A stretch of DNA of 64,000 nt from the NCBI RefSeq assembly GCF_000499845.2, contig NC_023758.2, forward strand, positions 21,527,192 through 21,591,191, written 5' to 3'. This document shows, in pieces, positions 47,341 to 56,439 of the stretch (its first letter is position 1; every line of letters begins with the position of its first letter). The translations under genes were made by a program, and so were the position numbers. This stretch comes from Phaseolus vulgaris (Eukaryota > Streptophyta > Magnoliopsida > Fabales > Fabaceae). The notes below the pieces were generated by a model that did no database searches, had not been told where the DNA came from, and worked only from the letters and a program-made list of their open reading frames with translations.

Positions 47341-49045
47341 TGTTGGGTCTATTAGTGTCTAAGTTCAAGAGGGGAGGGGTGAATTGAGCTTATAAAATTT
47401 TCGCAAGAACACACAATTTTTCAGTATTCCAGAGGCAAAAAGAACAGATTGTTTTTACATGAAACAGATTGATTCTTCAGAGCAGTATTGGCACAATTTG
47501 AATTTTGTTCACTGTAAAATTGTGATCAACAGAGAATCAGAACAGAACCAGATCAGCTTAATATTGTGAGGATGAAGGATATAGCTATGCTTAGAGATCA
47601 ACCAAAATTACACAACACAAGATTTCAAGAAGAATGATCCTTTCACAGGTTTTAATGAATGGTCAGTTTGTTCACAATGCACTTAAGCCATTATATGCAG
47701 CAACCTTGTTTATGATCAGAAAACTTTAACAAGACAGGAAGAACAGTTTTCACTTAACCCAGAATTAACAGATTCAATTTAAAAAGAACAGATTTAGTTC
47801 TTGACAGAATTAAGCAAAAGATCAGAAAAGAGTGCAGGGATGAGAATGCAAGATACACACGTTTTTATACTGGTTCACTCATACAGAGCTACATCCAGTC
47901 TCACCTTACCCCAAGGTGGAATTCACTAAAAACAGTGCCAATCACTTACAAAACCAGCAGTTCTTGAACACTACAAGAACAACACACACAATGCTGAAAA
48001 ACCCTATTTCAGCACACCTTGCACTCCAAGAAACCCTATCAAGGAGTGACTAACACTTACACCTTTACAAAACAGAATAAAGGAAAGATTACACCTGAAA
48101 AGAAGATGCAAGAACTCAAAACCAGTAGTTCAATTTGCTGCAGAAACTGCACCAGCACCTTCACCAAGATTCAAGGTTTCCTAGAACAAGCACACTTGAA
48201 AATCTCTTTGGAAAACCTTTCAAAAACTCTTTCAATCCTTCTTCTCACATGGAAGTTGTTTGATCTCTGTCAAAAGCGTAATTCCTCAGCACTTATTCAT
48301 GTGAGAGAGACTTTTCTTTATATAGAAAACAGTTTCTAACTTCTTTTCAAAAAACAGTTGAAAAGCAGTTAAGAAAACAACAGATTCAGTTTTGAACTTA
48401 ACAGATTTATTTTGTGAAAACTGCCAACTCAGCTTAACAAAAATAACTGTCTGCGTGGTACCTTTGGTGCCCTAACTAACTTGTGAAAACCTTTCAGCAG
48501 ACCAAAGAATAAACCTGTTCTTTCACAGTAAAACAGATTAAAGTATAACACACAAGCCAGCTCATCTTAACTGAAATAACGAACTGAGCTTTCCCTTGGT
48601 GCCTTAACAGAAATTTAGAAAAGCCTTTTAACAGAGAAGAAATAAACAGATTCTTTCTCCATAAAACAGATTTATTTGTGTACTGTTTTAAAACTGTTAA
48701 AACCATTTTAAAAAGCTTTTCAAAACCATTAAACGAAAGCCTTTTTAACAGAGAAGAAATAAACAGATTCTTTCTCCATAAAACAGATTTATTTGTGTGC
48801 TGTTTTAAAACTGTTAAAACCATTTTAAAAGCTTTTCAAAGCCTATTTAATCACATCATGTGCTTGATCTAGACTTGGTTAGGCATGAAGGATAGGTTAC
48901 ACAGCAAAAGGCAATCATACACACTTACAAGCCTAATTACAAATGAATCTAAAAACATATTACAATCTTCTAAGCACTCAAGCCATTTTCTTCATCAAAC
49001 ACACATCAAGTCTTGGTAGGGAAGAAGCTTCCTCCAGCTTCAACA
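47341..49045 (-). repeat. Element E 5' LTR (1705 bp)
   Basis: Same length as the copy at 36461-38165 (offset 10880). TATATAAAG on the minus strand at 48316-48324 is the probable TATA box. Contains the 116-bp tandem repeat at about 48619-48850. Confidence 0.94.
48316..48324 (-). promoter_or_regulatory. TATA box of E 5' LTR
   Basis: TATATAAAG on the minus strand. The same sequence is at 37436-37444 in the other LTR. Confidence 0.55.
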
Positions 49046-49689
49046 CCCAGGTGGGCAGAAACGCCCCCAGATGGGGTCATGGCGTCGTGAGGCCCTCCAC
49101 ATGTATGACAGCAAGGCCGGAATAGAAACACCCTCTAGTCAGGTGCCAGGTAATTAAAGATATTCAATATAGTTTCCCTTTCGAGCATTCAGGTACTATT
49201 AGGGCTCCCGAGCGTTTCAACGTCTTAAATGCGCTGCGTTTCGTAATTAAGCGCTTTAATGAGTGCGTTACATTTGAGATTAAAAGCGCTTTAAGGCGCT
49301 TTAAATGCTGGGTAGTTTAAATAGCGCTGGGAATGTCGGAAAAAGGGTTGGAACCTTTGGCAAACTTACGAGAAACTCTTTGGTTGCTTGCCCGTGCGTT
49401 AAGGTTACGTACAAGTGACTGGAGAATATTTTTGTCAAAAGGAGACAACACACACACAGATACACAGTTCTTTTACCACCTTCAGAGTGCCACACGCGGT
49501 GCTCAGATACGTGGGTGGACAGTTTTTTGGTGTTTCTTGCTGGCTGACTTGAGCGTCGGAGTGCAAACGGCCGCTAGGGCGCCTCTTTGTCCTCTTTTTT
49601 GCAGGAATTCACAGGCAATCAGTGGGAAGGAGTCCTTAGCTGACGGTTGAGGTCGCGCACGAAGACGTCCCGGTCAACCGGACGGAACA
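49046..49689 (+). repeat. Element D 3' LTR, right part
   Basis: Resumes at the CCCAG repeat after E and ends CCGGACGGAACA at 49689. Together with 35830-36460 it makes a 1270-bp LTR. Confidence 0.93.
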
Positions 49690-50371
49690 AGTGTAATAAA
49701 AAGGTGTAAGTAGTAAGGGAGTCTAGGGGGGAGTGTAGATAGGAGCCTAGGGGGTGCCAAACCGAATTTCATTGCATTTGTGTGCCATTTAGCTTGCATT
49801 TTCAGCACCTCTAGGCTATAAATAAAGGTGCTTAGCTTGTACAATTCAGATTGGAATTTTATAGTAGAGAGACTATACTTAATTTGGGAGAGAATTTGTG
49901 AGTTTTGAGTCTTCCTCTTCTTTGCCTTATCTTGTGAGCTATGGTGAGCTTCAACTGGTGGCACTCCATCACTTATCTTGGTTCAAGGTTCCAAGTGGCG
50001 TGAATGGCTTCTTCCAATTCTCAAAATTCAGCAAGCATCTTATTCTATAAGTGTTCTTCTTCCCTTTTCTTCAATTTTCCATTCGGTAGTTTTGATTCCT
50101 AGAGTTTACTTCTTTTTCTACCGTTTATTTTGTGTTTCCAGCATTGTGTTCTTAATTCTGTTTTGGTTCAGTAGCTATCATTTAAATTCTGTCCAGTTTT
50201 AATTCTTGTTCTTCTTTCCTTTTGTTTTGATTCAATTTGACAATACATGGACTTCAATATGAGTCTTGGTTGGTGCTTAGTTTTGGTGAGTTCTTGAATT
50301 TAGAACATTGATCCAATTCTAAAGTAGAGTGCCTTTTAAATCCAGCTCAAGTTGTTCCTAAGAATGTCAAG
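49690..50371 (+). repeat. Element C 3' LTR, right part, 3'-truncated
   Basis: Resumes with AGTGTAATAAAAAGG after D and follows the 5' LTR to CCTAAGAATGTCAAG, then stops matching. The last 32 bp (equivalent to 17495-17526) are missing. Confidence 0.9.
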
Positions 50372-50383
50372 TAGAGTCGGCAA
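50372..50383 (+). other. Templated filler at the C/A junction
   Basis: The 16-mer CAAGTAGAGTCGGCAA occurs at 50368-50383 and again at 50388-50403, where it is A's own integrase sequence. Only the second copy belongs to the gene. The first lies exactly at the broken junction and overlaps the CAAG that ends the truncated LTR. Confidence 0.8.
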
Positions 50384-50933
50384 TGGACAAGTAGAGTCGG
50401 CAAACAGAGTTCTGCTGAGGGGGTTAAAAAGAAGGTTAGAGAAAGCCAAAGGGGCGTGGGAAGAAGAGGTGCCAAGGATTGTATGGGCATATCACACCAC
50501 GCCCCAATCCTCTACTATGGAGACGCCTTTCAGTTTGGTGTACGGGTCGGACGCGATGATTCCAGTAGAAATACATGAAAGCTCACCACGTTTTCAAAAC
50601 TTTGTGGTGGAGGAGTCCAATGAAGAGAGGCGGGTAAACCTGGATCTGCTAGAAGAAGCCAGGGAAGAGGCCAGAATAAAAGCTGAAGCGACGAAGAGAA
50701 GAGTAGAGCGGCAATATAGCTCTAAGGTAAAGCCGCGACAGTTTCAGGTGGGCGACCTAGTGATGAGGAAAGCTCACCCATACGAGTTGGAGAATAAGTT
50801 GTCTCCCAAGTGGACCGGGCCCTTCAGAGTTACTGAGGCTAAGGGCAACGGTTCGTACAACCTGGAGACTTTAGATGGAGGGCCCATCCCGCGCAGTTGG
50901 AATGCAGCCAACTTAAAATTTTATTTCAGTTGA
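50382..50933 (+). pseudogene. pol: Element A pol, C-terminal integrase part
   Basis: Resumes in A's integrase at NGQVESANR, which contains the catalytic glutamate, and continues through GLKRRLEKAKGAWEEEVPRI and YGSDAMIPVEIHESSPRFQN. The C-terminal part (GDLVMRKAHPYELENKLSPK, WTGPFRVTEA) ends at 50933. Highly similar to D's 29705-30263. About ten bases upstream (the end of the HPQT motif) were lost at the junction with C. Confidence 0.9.
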
Positions 50934-51404
50934 TTTATGTAAGCAGTATGTAACAATTTAGTTGAAGGGGACGCTCTTTTTCCCTCTCGGGGGTTTTTTA
51001 ATGAGGTCACCCTAATAAAAGGAAAAACCAGTTTGAGAAAAAGAAGTGCCTTGGTTTTCAGCCTTTATCTTTCCTCGTTTGAAGATTATGTGATGCGCCG
51101 CCTAGGCCATGGCGTCGCCAAGAAAGAAGGCGTCGCCTAGGTCCTGGCGTCGCCCAGAAAGAAGGCGCCGCCTAGATAAGGGCGTTGCCCTGAGCAGGCA
51201 TCGCCCAAGTGAAGACATGCATCGTTGGAAGAACGAGACGAAAGGAAAGCGCACAGTACATGAAGCATATGCAAAGTGAAGTAGTGTTACAAAAATCAAG
51301 TATGACATTGAAAAGTTGTTGTTACAAGCAATGTTCAATACAATGGGAGCAGTACAAACGGAGCAAACGCTACAAATCATGCAAAAACACGAACAAGCCA
51401 CTTC
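50934..51404 (+). other. A spacer between pol and aORF-a
   Basis: Noncoding. Contains a GGCGTCGCC-rich stretch at about 51093-51215. Serves as the 3' flank of aORF-a on the minus strand. Confidence 0.6.
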
Positions 51405-52368
51405 TCAGCGCTCATCAGAGTCATCACTGGAGGAAGGCGAAGCCCCTTTTCCAGCCCGCAGCGCTCGAGTAAGTCGTGTCCTCTTTTCTTGGTTTATTTT
51501 CGAACCTGCACCAGGGGAAAAGATGTGTTAAAGACACCATGAAGAAAGACAGGCACAGTTAGAAGTAACGAAGGCCGAGTTTCCTAAAGCAGTGGTTCTT
51601 ACATATGTACTTCTCAAGAGTCCCAGCGTTGAACTCCGGGCTGATCACCGTAGCAGAGTCAAAACCTCCCACCTCAGCAAGAATCCGGCAAGCTATTTGA
51701 TCACTTGGAGCCAGGTTCTTGAGGGGTTTGGCTTTGAGGACCTTTTCCTCTCTCACCCAGTACAGCGGAAACCCCTCCAGAGCGTCGGGAACAAGATCAG
51801 TATGGCAGATCTTGAAGAACCGGCCTTTCCACCCCGTGAACGAGCTTTGAAAGGGTGTGAAGAGAACTCTTCCGGGTACATTGCTGAGAGTTACCCAGAG
51901 GTTGTGTCTCTGCCTCTTCACCTCAAAGAAGTGAAGAAAGAGGTCAACCGAGGGTGCACAACCCAAAAACCCGAAGAGAACATCGAAGGCTTTGACAAAG
52001 GCCCAGCTGTTGGGGTATAACTGGGCCGGAGCAACGTTGATCTCTGTCAGCAGTTCCTTCTCGAACCAGGAGAAGGGTAAGCGCACCCCGATGGTCTTGA
52101 ACACCACCTGGTAAAAGTAAAAGAAAGGGACCCCGTCGTTGGCCCGTTCGTCTCCACACACTGGCTCCCCCAGAGTGCAAGGGAGCACAGCGATGTCGTC
52201 ATCATGCCTCCTCGCGAAGGCCCGGTGGTCATAAGAACATGACTCCCCTTTGTGCTCCCGTATGGCCCTGGTAGAGAGTAAGCATGAACACTCGTCAAGA
52301 AGTTCATTCGAAGCCCAAGGGTACAAGTCTTTGGGGCTGACCCTGGAGGAAGCAGCGTGAGACGACAT
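51405..52368 (-). CDS. A aORF-a: intact antisense two-exon gene, predicted 288 aa
   Basis: Exon 1 is 52368-51603 (766 bp) and exon 2 is 51505-51405 (101 bp); together they are exactly 289 codons. From ATG 52368 (MSSHAASSRVSPKDLYP) the protein has LDECSCLLSTRAIREHKG, GVPFFYFYQVVFKTIGVRLP, FEKELLTEINVAPAQLYPNS, VDLFLHFFEVKRQ and WKGRFFKI. It ends with a basic stretch (QEKRTRLTRALRAGKG) and an acidic-serine end (SPSSSDDSDER). No membrane segment or catalytic motif is evident. It resembles plant 'putative gypsy type transposon' (Transposase_28) proteins. Unlike A's gag-pol it has no lesion. Without splicing, exon 1 would end 14 codons later in the intron. Function unknown. Confidence 0.8.
51506..51602 (-). 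other. Predicted intron of A aORF-a (97 bp)
   Basis: Minus-strand donor GTAAGAACC, TTCTAACTG and CTTTAACA as branch candidates, and acceptor CCCCTGGTGCAG. Phase 1. Confidence 0.78.
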
Positions 52369-53009
52369 TCTTCAACAAGATCAGGACTGCCAGAAATGCA
52401 AGAGTTGAGCGAGGGGAGCGAAGGCTGGAACAACCCTTCGACAGAGAAGAAAGGGTGCAAGAAGGAAGGGTGCAAGAAGAAAGAACGCAAGTAGGTTATG
52501 AAGAGTGAGAAAATGATGAAGATAGTTCCAGAGTTTGAAGAGTTAAATAAAGCGGTTAGAGCGCCAAACGACGCGAATGGACGCACCGCACGATTGATAC
52601 ACGTGGCAGAAGACGAAAGGATGACGCTGGCACCACTGGTTTAAATCAGAAAACGTCGTATCAGCAGAATATTCAGTGGTACGATGCGCCGTCGAAAGTG
52701 AGTCAGGGGTACAGCAGGAGTCAGAACTTAATGGGATGACTAGATGCCCCATCAACCATACAAGCAGCGCCACGTGGATCAAGTCGAATGACGAAACGTC
52801 CCATCAGCTATACGAGGAGCGCCACGTGGATGGCACAGACAAAGCCTTGAGTTCTTCGCTGCCATCAGGCATCGACCAAGGCAAGAATCAAAGTCAATGT
52901 CGAAGTAAAGGAAACGCCCGAGGCGTCGCCCGGAAGGACGTGAAGGGCGACGCCAACGTGAGACGTCACGGGCGTCGCCAGCCCAAATACCAACTGGCGT
53001 CGCCTCCCC
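52369..53009 (-). promoter_or_regulatory. Putative aORF-a promoter and leader region in A
   Basis: On the minus strand a CT-rich leader (CTTGCACCCTTCCTTCTTGC near 52470) follows a TTTATTTAAC box near 52545. Noncoding otherwise. Inference only. Confidence 0.4.
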
Positions 53010-53275
53010 GATACCCACAGGTAGGAAAGACTGTGGAGGGAGACGAAAGTGAAGGAAGTAGAGTTAATTGCTGGCGTTGTTTCCTCGATACCCACAGGTA
53101 GGAAAGACTGTGGAGGGAGACGAAAGTGAAGGAAGCAGAGTTAATTGCTGGCGTTGTTTCCCCGATACCCACAGGTAGGAAAGACTGTGGAGGGAGACGA
53201 AAGTGAAGGAAGCAGAGTTAGTTGCTGGCGTTGTTTCCCCGATACCCACGGGTAGGAAAGACTGTGGAGGGAGAC
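53010..53275 (+). repeat. 77-bp tandem repeat in A (about 3.4 units)
   Basis: Units start at 53010, 53087 and 53164, with a partial fourth at 53241. Each begins GATACCCACAGGTAGGAAAG and continues to CTGGCGTTGTTTCC. D has only one to two units of the related sequence at about 32248-32360. The first ~33 bases of each unit equal a module found in all Tat LTRs here. Confidence 0.85.
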
Positions 53276-54190
53276 AAGGTCGCCGAACGCCAGCAAATTA
53301 CTGGCAAGGTGTCCCCCGATACCTATGGGGAGGAAAGACCATAGAGGGAACGAACCCCCCCAAAGCACTCGACGTTTTAGACACCCGGGGACGATACGGC
53401 ACTGCTGTAGCAGGCCTCTCCTTAGGCGTGGGCGCCGGGGGCTAAGAATCAGGGAGAGAACCGTTTCGGTGTTAGAAACACCTCGTGGACGATACGGCGT
53501 CACTAGGTGAGCCTCTCCACGGGCGTGAGGGTCGGCACGCAACCTTTCTCGGTCGTACAAAGCCGCCCAACGAAGTGAAAGAAATGGGCAGAACACAGAT
53601 GAAATGATCGAAGCGCGCGAAGGTAAAAGACGAGAATGAGATTGCACAAGCAGAATCCTATAATGCGACGAAAGGGAAGAGTCGTGAATACTCGAGATCG
53701 TACCTTTGTTATTGGAATGGAGGCAGTAGACAAGCGCAGCAAGGAGGGAATCGCGATTGCAGAGGAAAGGGGTTTTGGAGGCGGTGAACAGTGCGGAGTT
53801 GCAGAGTGAATGAATGTAACAGTAGGGTGAGCACGGGGTTTGGAGTAACTTAAACGTTACATTTCGCAACTCGAGGGGCGCTAACCTAGGGCCGTGGGAT
53901 CGTGCCACGCGTCAGAGGATCAATTACCCAAGGGAAACGCAAAGGTCCCTGGAGGATGGCCGCGCGATGGGCCACGTGGCGCGCGATCAAGGGTAGCCCA
54001 AAAGGTATTATCATCCTCATTTCAGGGGATGTCCAATCAGTCATTAAGAATACCCCTGTGGTTCAGAAAATGTCACGTCAATAATTCGAAGAATTGCTGA
54101 GTCAGCAGAGAATGACACGTCATCCGGATGGCACGTGGACGGCGTGGGCGAGGCTTTAGTCTTGACGCTGAAGACAAGTCTTCGGCTTAA
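53276..54190 (-). other. A spacer, remnant of the aORF-b locus
   Basis: Noncoding. Up to 53660 it aligns to D around 32370-32669. From 53661 it aligns to D from about 35286 onward, that is, to the aORF-b leader. The 2.6 kb with aORF-b are absent. Long ORFs on the minus strand here are not supported by D or G. Confidence 0.75.
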
Positions 54191-54204
54191 GACTGGGGGG
54201 CTTG
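54191..54204 (+). other. Element A purine tract
   Basis: GACTGGGGGGCTTG immediately before the 3' LTR start. Confidence 0.75.
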
Positions 54205-55409
54205 TGTACCGTCCCGTATCCGGGCGTTGACCAAGTCAAGGTCAAAGTCAACGGCTGGAGAGTCAAAGTCAACGCAAGGCGTCGCCTGGGTGGAGAGACG
54301 CCAAGAGGAAGCGTTGCCAAGGCAAGGCGTCGCCTAGGTGAAGGCGTCGCCCAACCAGGGCGTCGCCAGATCAAACAGTGCTAAAGTAAGGCAATCACGG
54401 TGTGGTTCCCCGATACCCATGGGTAGGAAAGACCATGGAGGGAGCGACGCCGTGGGAAGGCCTCAGGTCCCAATAGCACGGGGCAGCGATAAAGAGAAGG
54501 AAAAGGTGGCTTCAAGGCCATAGTAATAGTACCAGTGAAGGGCAGCCTGACTCGTGAAGTGCTCCTACCGCCCCAGAGACGCCCGTGGGGCAGATACGAC
54601 TCAAGAGGAAAGTCACGCCCAGGGCAACCGGGTGCAGGGTACAGAAGGAAGGCAGATACGCTCTCAAAGTAAGTGACTAGATACTTGGGGGCATGAGTTG
54701 GCACCCAAAAAGTCACCCCTAGCGCAGTAGCACTCTCAGCAGGAGGACTCACACGTAGAAACGTCCCCAGATGGGCAGAAGCGTCCCTGGATGGGGCCAT
54801 GGTGTCGTGAGGCCCTTCACGTGTACGACGGCCATGCCAGAATGGAAACACCCTTTAGTCAGGTGCCAGGTAATTAAAAGTTATTCAATACAGTTTCCCT
54901 TTCGAGCATTCAGGTACTATAATGGCTCCCGAGCGTTTCAACATCTTAAATGCGCTACGTTTTCTAATTAAGCGCTTTAATGAGTGCGTTACGTTTGTGA
55001 TTAAAAGCGCTTTAAGGCGCTGTAAATGCTTGGGTAGTTTAAATAGCGTGGAGAATGTTGGAAAAAGGGTTGGAACTTTCGGCAAATTTACCAGAGAACT
55101 CTCTAGTTGCTTGCTCGTGCTTCAAGGTTACGTACAAGTGACTGGGGAATATTTTTTCCTGAAAGAGACAACACACACCTATACACAGTTCTTTTACCAC
55201 CTTCAGAGTGCCATACGCGGTGCTCAGACACGTTGGTGGACAGTTTTTGGTGTTTCTTGCTGGCTGACTTGAGCGTCGGAGTGCACACGGCCGCTAGGGC
55301 GCCTTTTTGTCCTCTTTTTTGCAGGAATCCACAGGCAACCAGTGGGAAGGAGTCCCTAGTTGACGGTTGAGGTCGCGCACGAAGACGTCCCGGTCAACCG
55401 GACGGAACA
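54205..55409 (+). repeat. Element A 3' LTR (1205 bp)
   Basis: TGTACCGTCCCGTATCC to CCGGACGGAACA, then TTATA. Many of the differences from the 5' LTR are C/T or G/A changes, several at CG dinucleotides. Confidence 0.94.
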
Positions 55410-55414
55410 TTATA

Positions 55415-56439
55415 TAATACAAAAATTAAAATTTAGTATGGGATAAGTTTCTTAATTATATCTGGTATGTATTTTTTGAAATAATTATTCTGAATTCTAC
55501 TTGCTGGTTATATTTATCTTCTGGTTTACCTAATGTGAAAGATTTTGAAAAAATGAAAAACACAACAGCACAATGAACCGTCACATTTCAGTGTAAGAGA
55601 AAAGTAAAAAAAAAAAAAAAACTAAAAGAACTAACATTTTCAACCAGCCATTCACAAACGCACTAAAAAAAACTATGAAATTGTGTCAAAAACCAAAAAT
55701 AGCTCAACCAAGAAAATGCGTGCTTGGGACTCCTTGGGATGCAAAACTGGTTGGGGTGTCGGGATGTTAAAAGAAAGAAGAAATAGTAAGGTAAAATACT
55801 CTGTAAGGATTTTGGATTTTTAATTATTTACACTAAAAGACAAAAATGTAATTAACAATTACTATGGGTGCGCAACAACCTATGGGTGCAGGAAAAAGCA
55901 CCCAGTTTTCAATCTAGTCAAGTTTGGGTAATTTAATTTGGCCAATTCTTTTATACTTTTTATTTTTTTTAAATGTTTATAATTTTTTTTATCCAAATGA
56001 GTGAGTGTATTGAAATTTCCTTTATGATGTGAGAGGGAAGGAGAGTGAGAAATAAATTAATAATAACAACAATATATTTTATTGTGAGAGAAAAATGTAT
56101 TTTAAAAATTAAAAAATATCATTAAACTCATAGGTTTGTATGATAACTAGATGTAGTTTAAGGATTGAGTGAACTAGTATAAACCTTGTGTGTAAATCTC
56201 TCTTTCTCAAACTCTCAAACTGTTTGATATTTTCTCTGCTATAAACAACCGATTAAAACGCAGTTTTAACCAGTTAAAATTATGATATCTGTTTTGTTGG
56301 ATTGTTTGATTGTCTTCTTAAGTTCTTATCTAAGTTGTTTGTTAAAGATTCATTCTAAACCTAGTATTTGCGAAAATCTTTTAGAAAACAATTCAACCCC
56401 CCTTCTTGTTTAAGCCATCAATTCTTACAAGAGTGATTG
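55415..56439. other. Host intergenic DNA with a possible Sirevirus LTR end
   Basis: AT-rich sequence with a poly-A run near 55606-55622 and no gene. From about 56180 to 56430 the text resembles the 3' end of a Sirevirus LTR. For example TTTGCGAAAATCTTTTAG followed by AATTCAACCCCCCTTCTTG corresponds to the reversed end of E's LTR. This would be an old solo or truncated LTR; low confidence. Confidence 0.4.

Larger units (their letters stand above)
36461..49045 (-). mobile_element. Element E: Sirevirus-type Ty1/copia element with envelope-like ORF
   Basis: Flanked by CCCAG at 36456-36460 and 49046-49050. Both LTRs are 1705 bp with about a dozen differences by eye. Minus-strand order is 5' LTR, TGGTATCAAGAGC primer site, gag with two zinc knuckles, pol in the copia order (integrase before reverse transcriptase), spacer, envelope-like ORF cut by F, AAACAGGGGGAGAT purine tract, 3' LTR. 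Two-knuckle gag, primer and purine tract are typical of Sireviruses such as soybean SIRE1. About 10.4 kb without F. Confidence 0.93.
23488..49689 (+). mobile_element. Element D: Tat-lineage Ty3/gypsy element with two antisense genes, host of E
   Basis: Flanked by AGTGT at 23483-23487 and 49690-49694. Same superfamily branch as A, with the same primer site and LTR ends. Without E it is about 13.6 kb: 5' LTR 1286 bp, gag-pol with an 11-nt deletion and one stop, two antisense genes (aORF-a, aORF-b) downstream of pol, purine tract, and a 3' LTR of 1270 bp split by E. Roughly 17 substitutions separate the LTRs by eye. The 16-bp length difference equals one GGCGTCGCCAAGG-type unit. Confidence 0.93.
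16661..50371 (+). mobile_element. Element C: second CRM-like Ty3/gypsy family, host of D
   Basis: Inserted in A's integrase after a run of five C (16656-16660). It has a 5' LTR (866 bp), a TGGTATCCAGAGTC primer site, a T-rich leader, an intact gag-pol ORF and a 3' LTR that element D splits at 23487. Removing D leaves about 7.5 kb. The last 32 bp of the 3' LTR and the right TSD are missing and are replaced by a short filler at the junction with A. Related to B throughout the protein but with different LTRs. Confidence 0.9.
2746..55409 (+). mobile_element. Element A: Tat-lineage Ty3/gypsy LTR retrotransposon (outer host of the nest)
   Basis: Flanked by TTATA at 2741-2745 and 55410-55414. It runs from the TG of its 5' LTR (2746) to the CA of its 3' LTR (55409). 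Removing the nested insertions leaves about 11 kb: 5' LTR, primer site, gag, pol with two RNase H domains, an antisense extra gene, purine tract and 3' LTR. Its own segments are 2746-5231, 13005-16660 and about 50382-55409. The LTRs differ at roughly two dozen sites by eye, and pol has several lesions, so the element is defective. The second RNase H domain and the antisense ORF downstream of pol place it in the Tat group. Confidence 0.93.

Noticed and set aside
53010..53275. Regularly spaced repeats suggesting a CRISPR-like array
   Set aside because: The 77-bp units are contiguous and nearly identical through their whole length, without unique spacers, and lie in a plant retrotransposon. It is an ordinary tandem repeat.
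53141..53908. A 255-codon minus-strand ORF near A's 3' LTR
   Set aside because: It crosses the 77-bp tandem repeat and the aORF-b deletion junction, and D and G do not preserve the frame.
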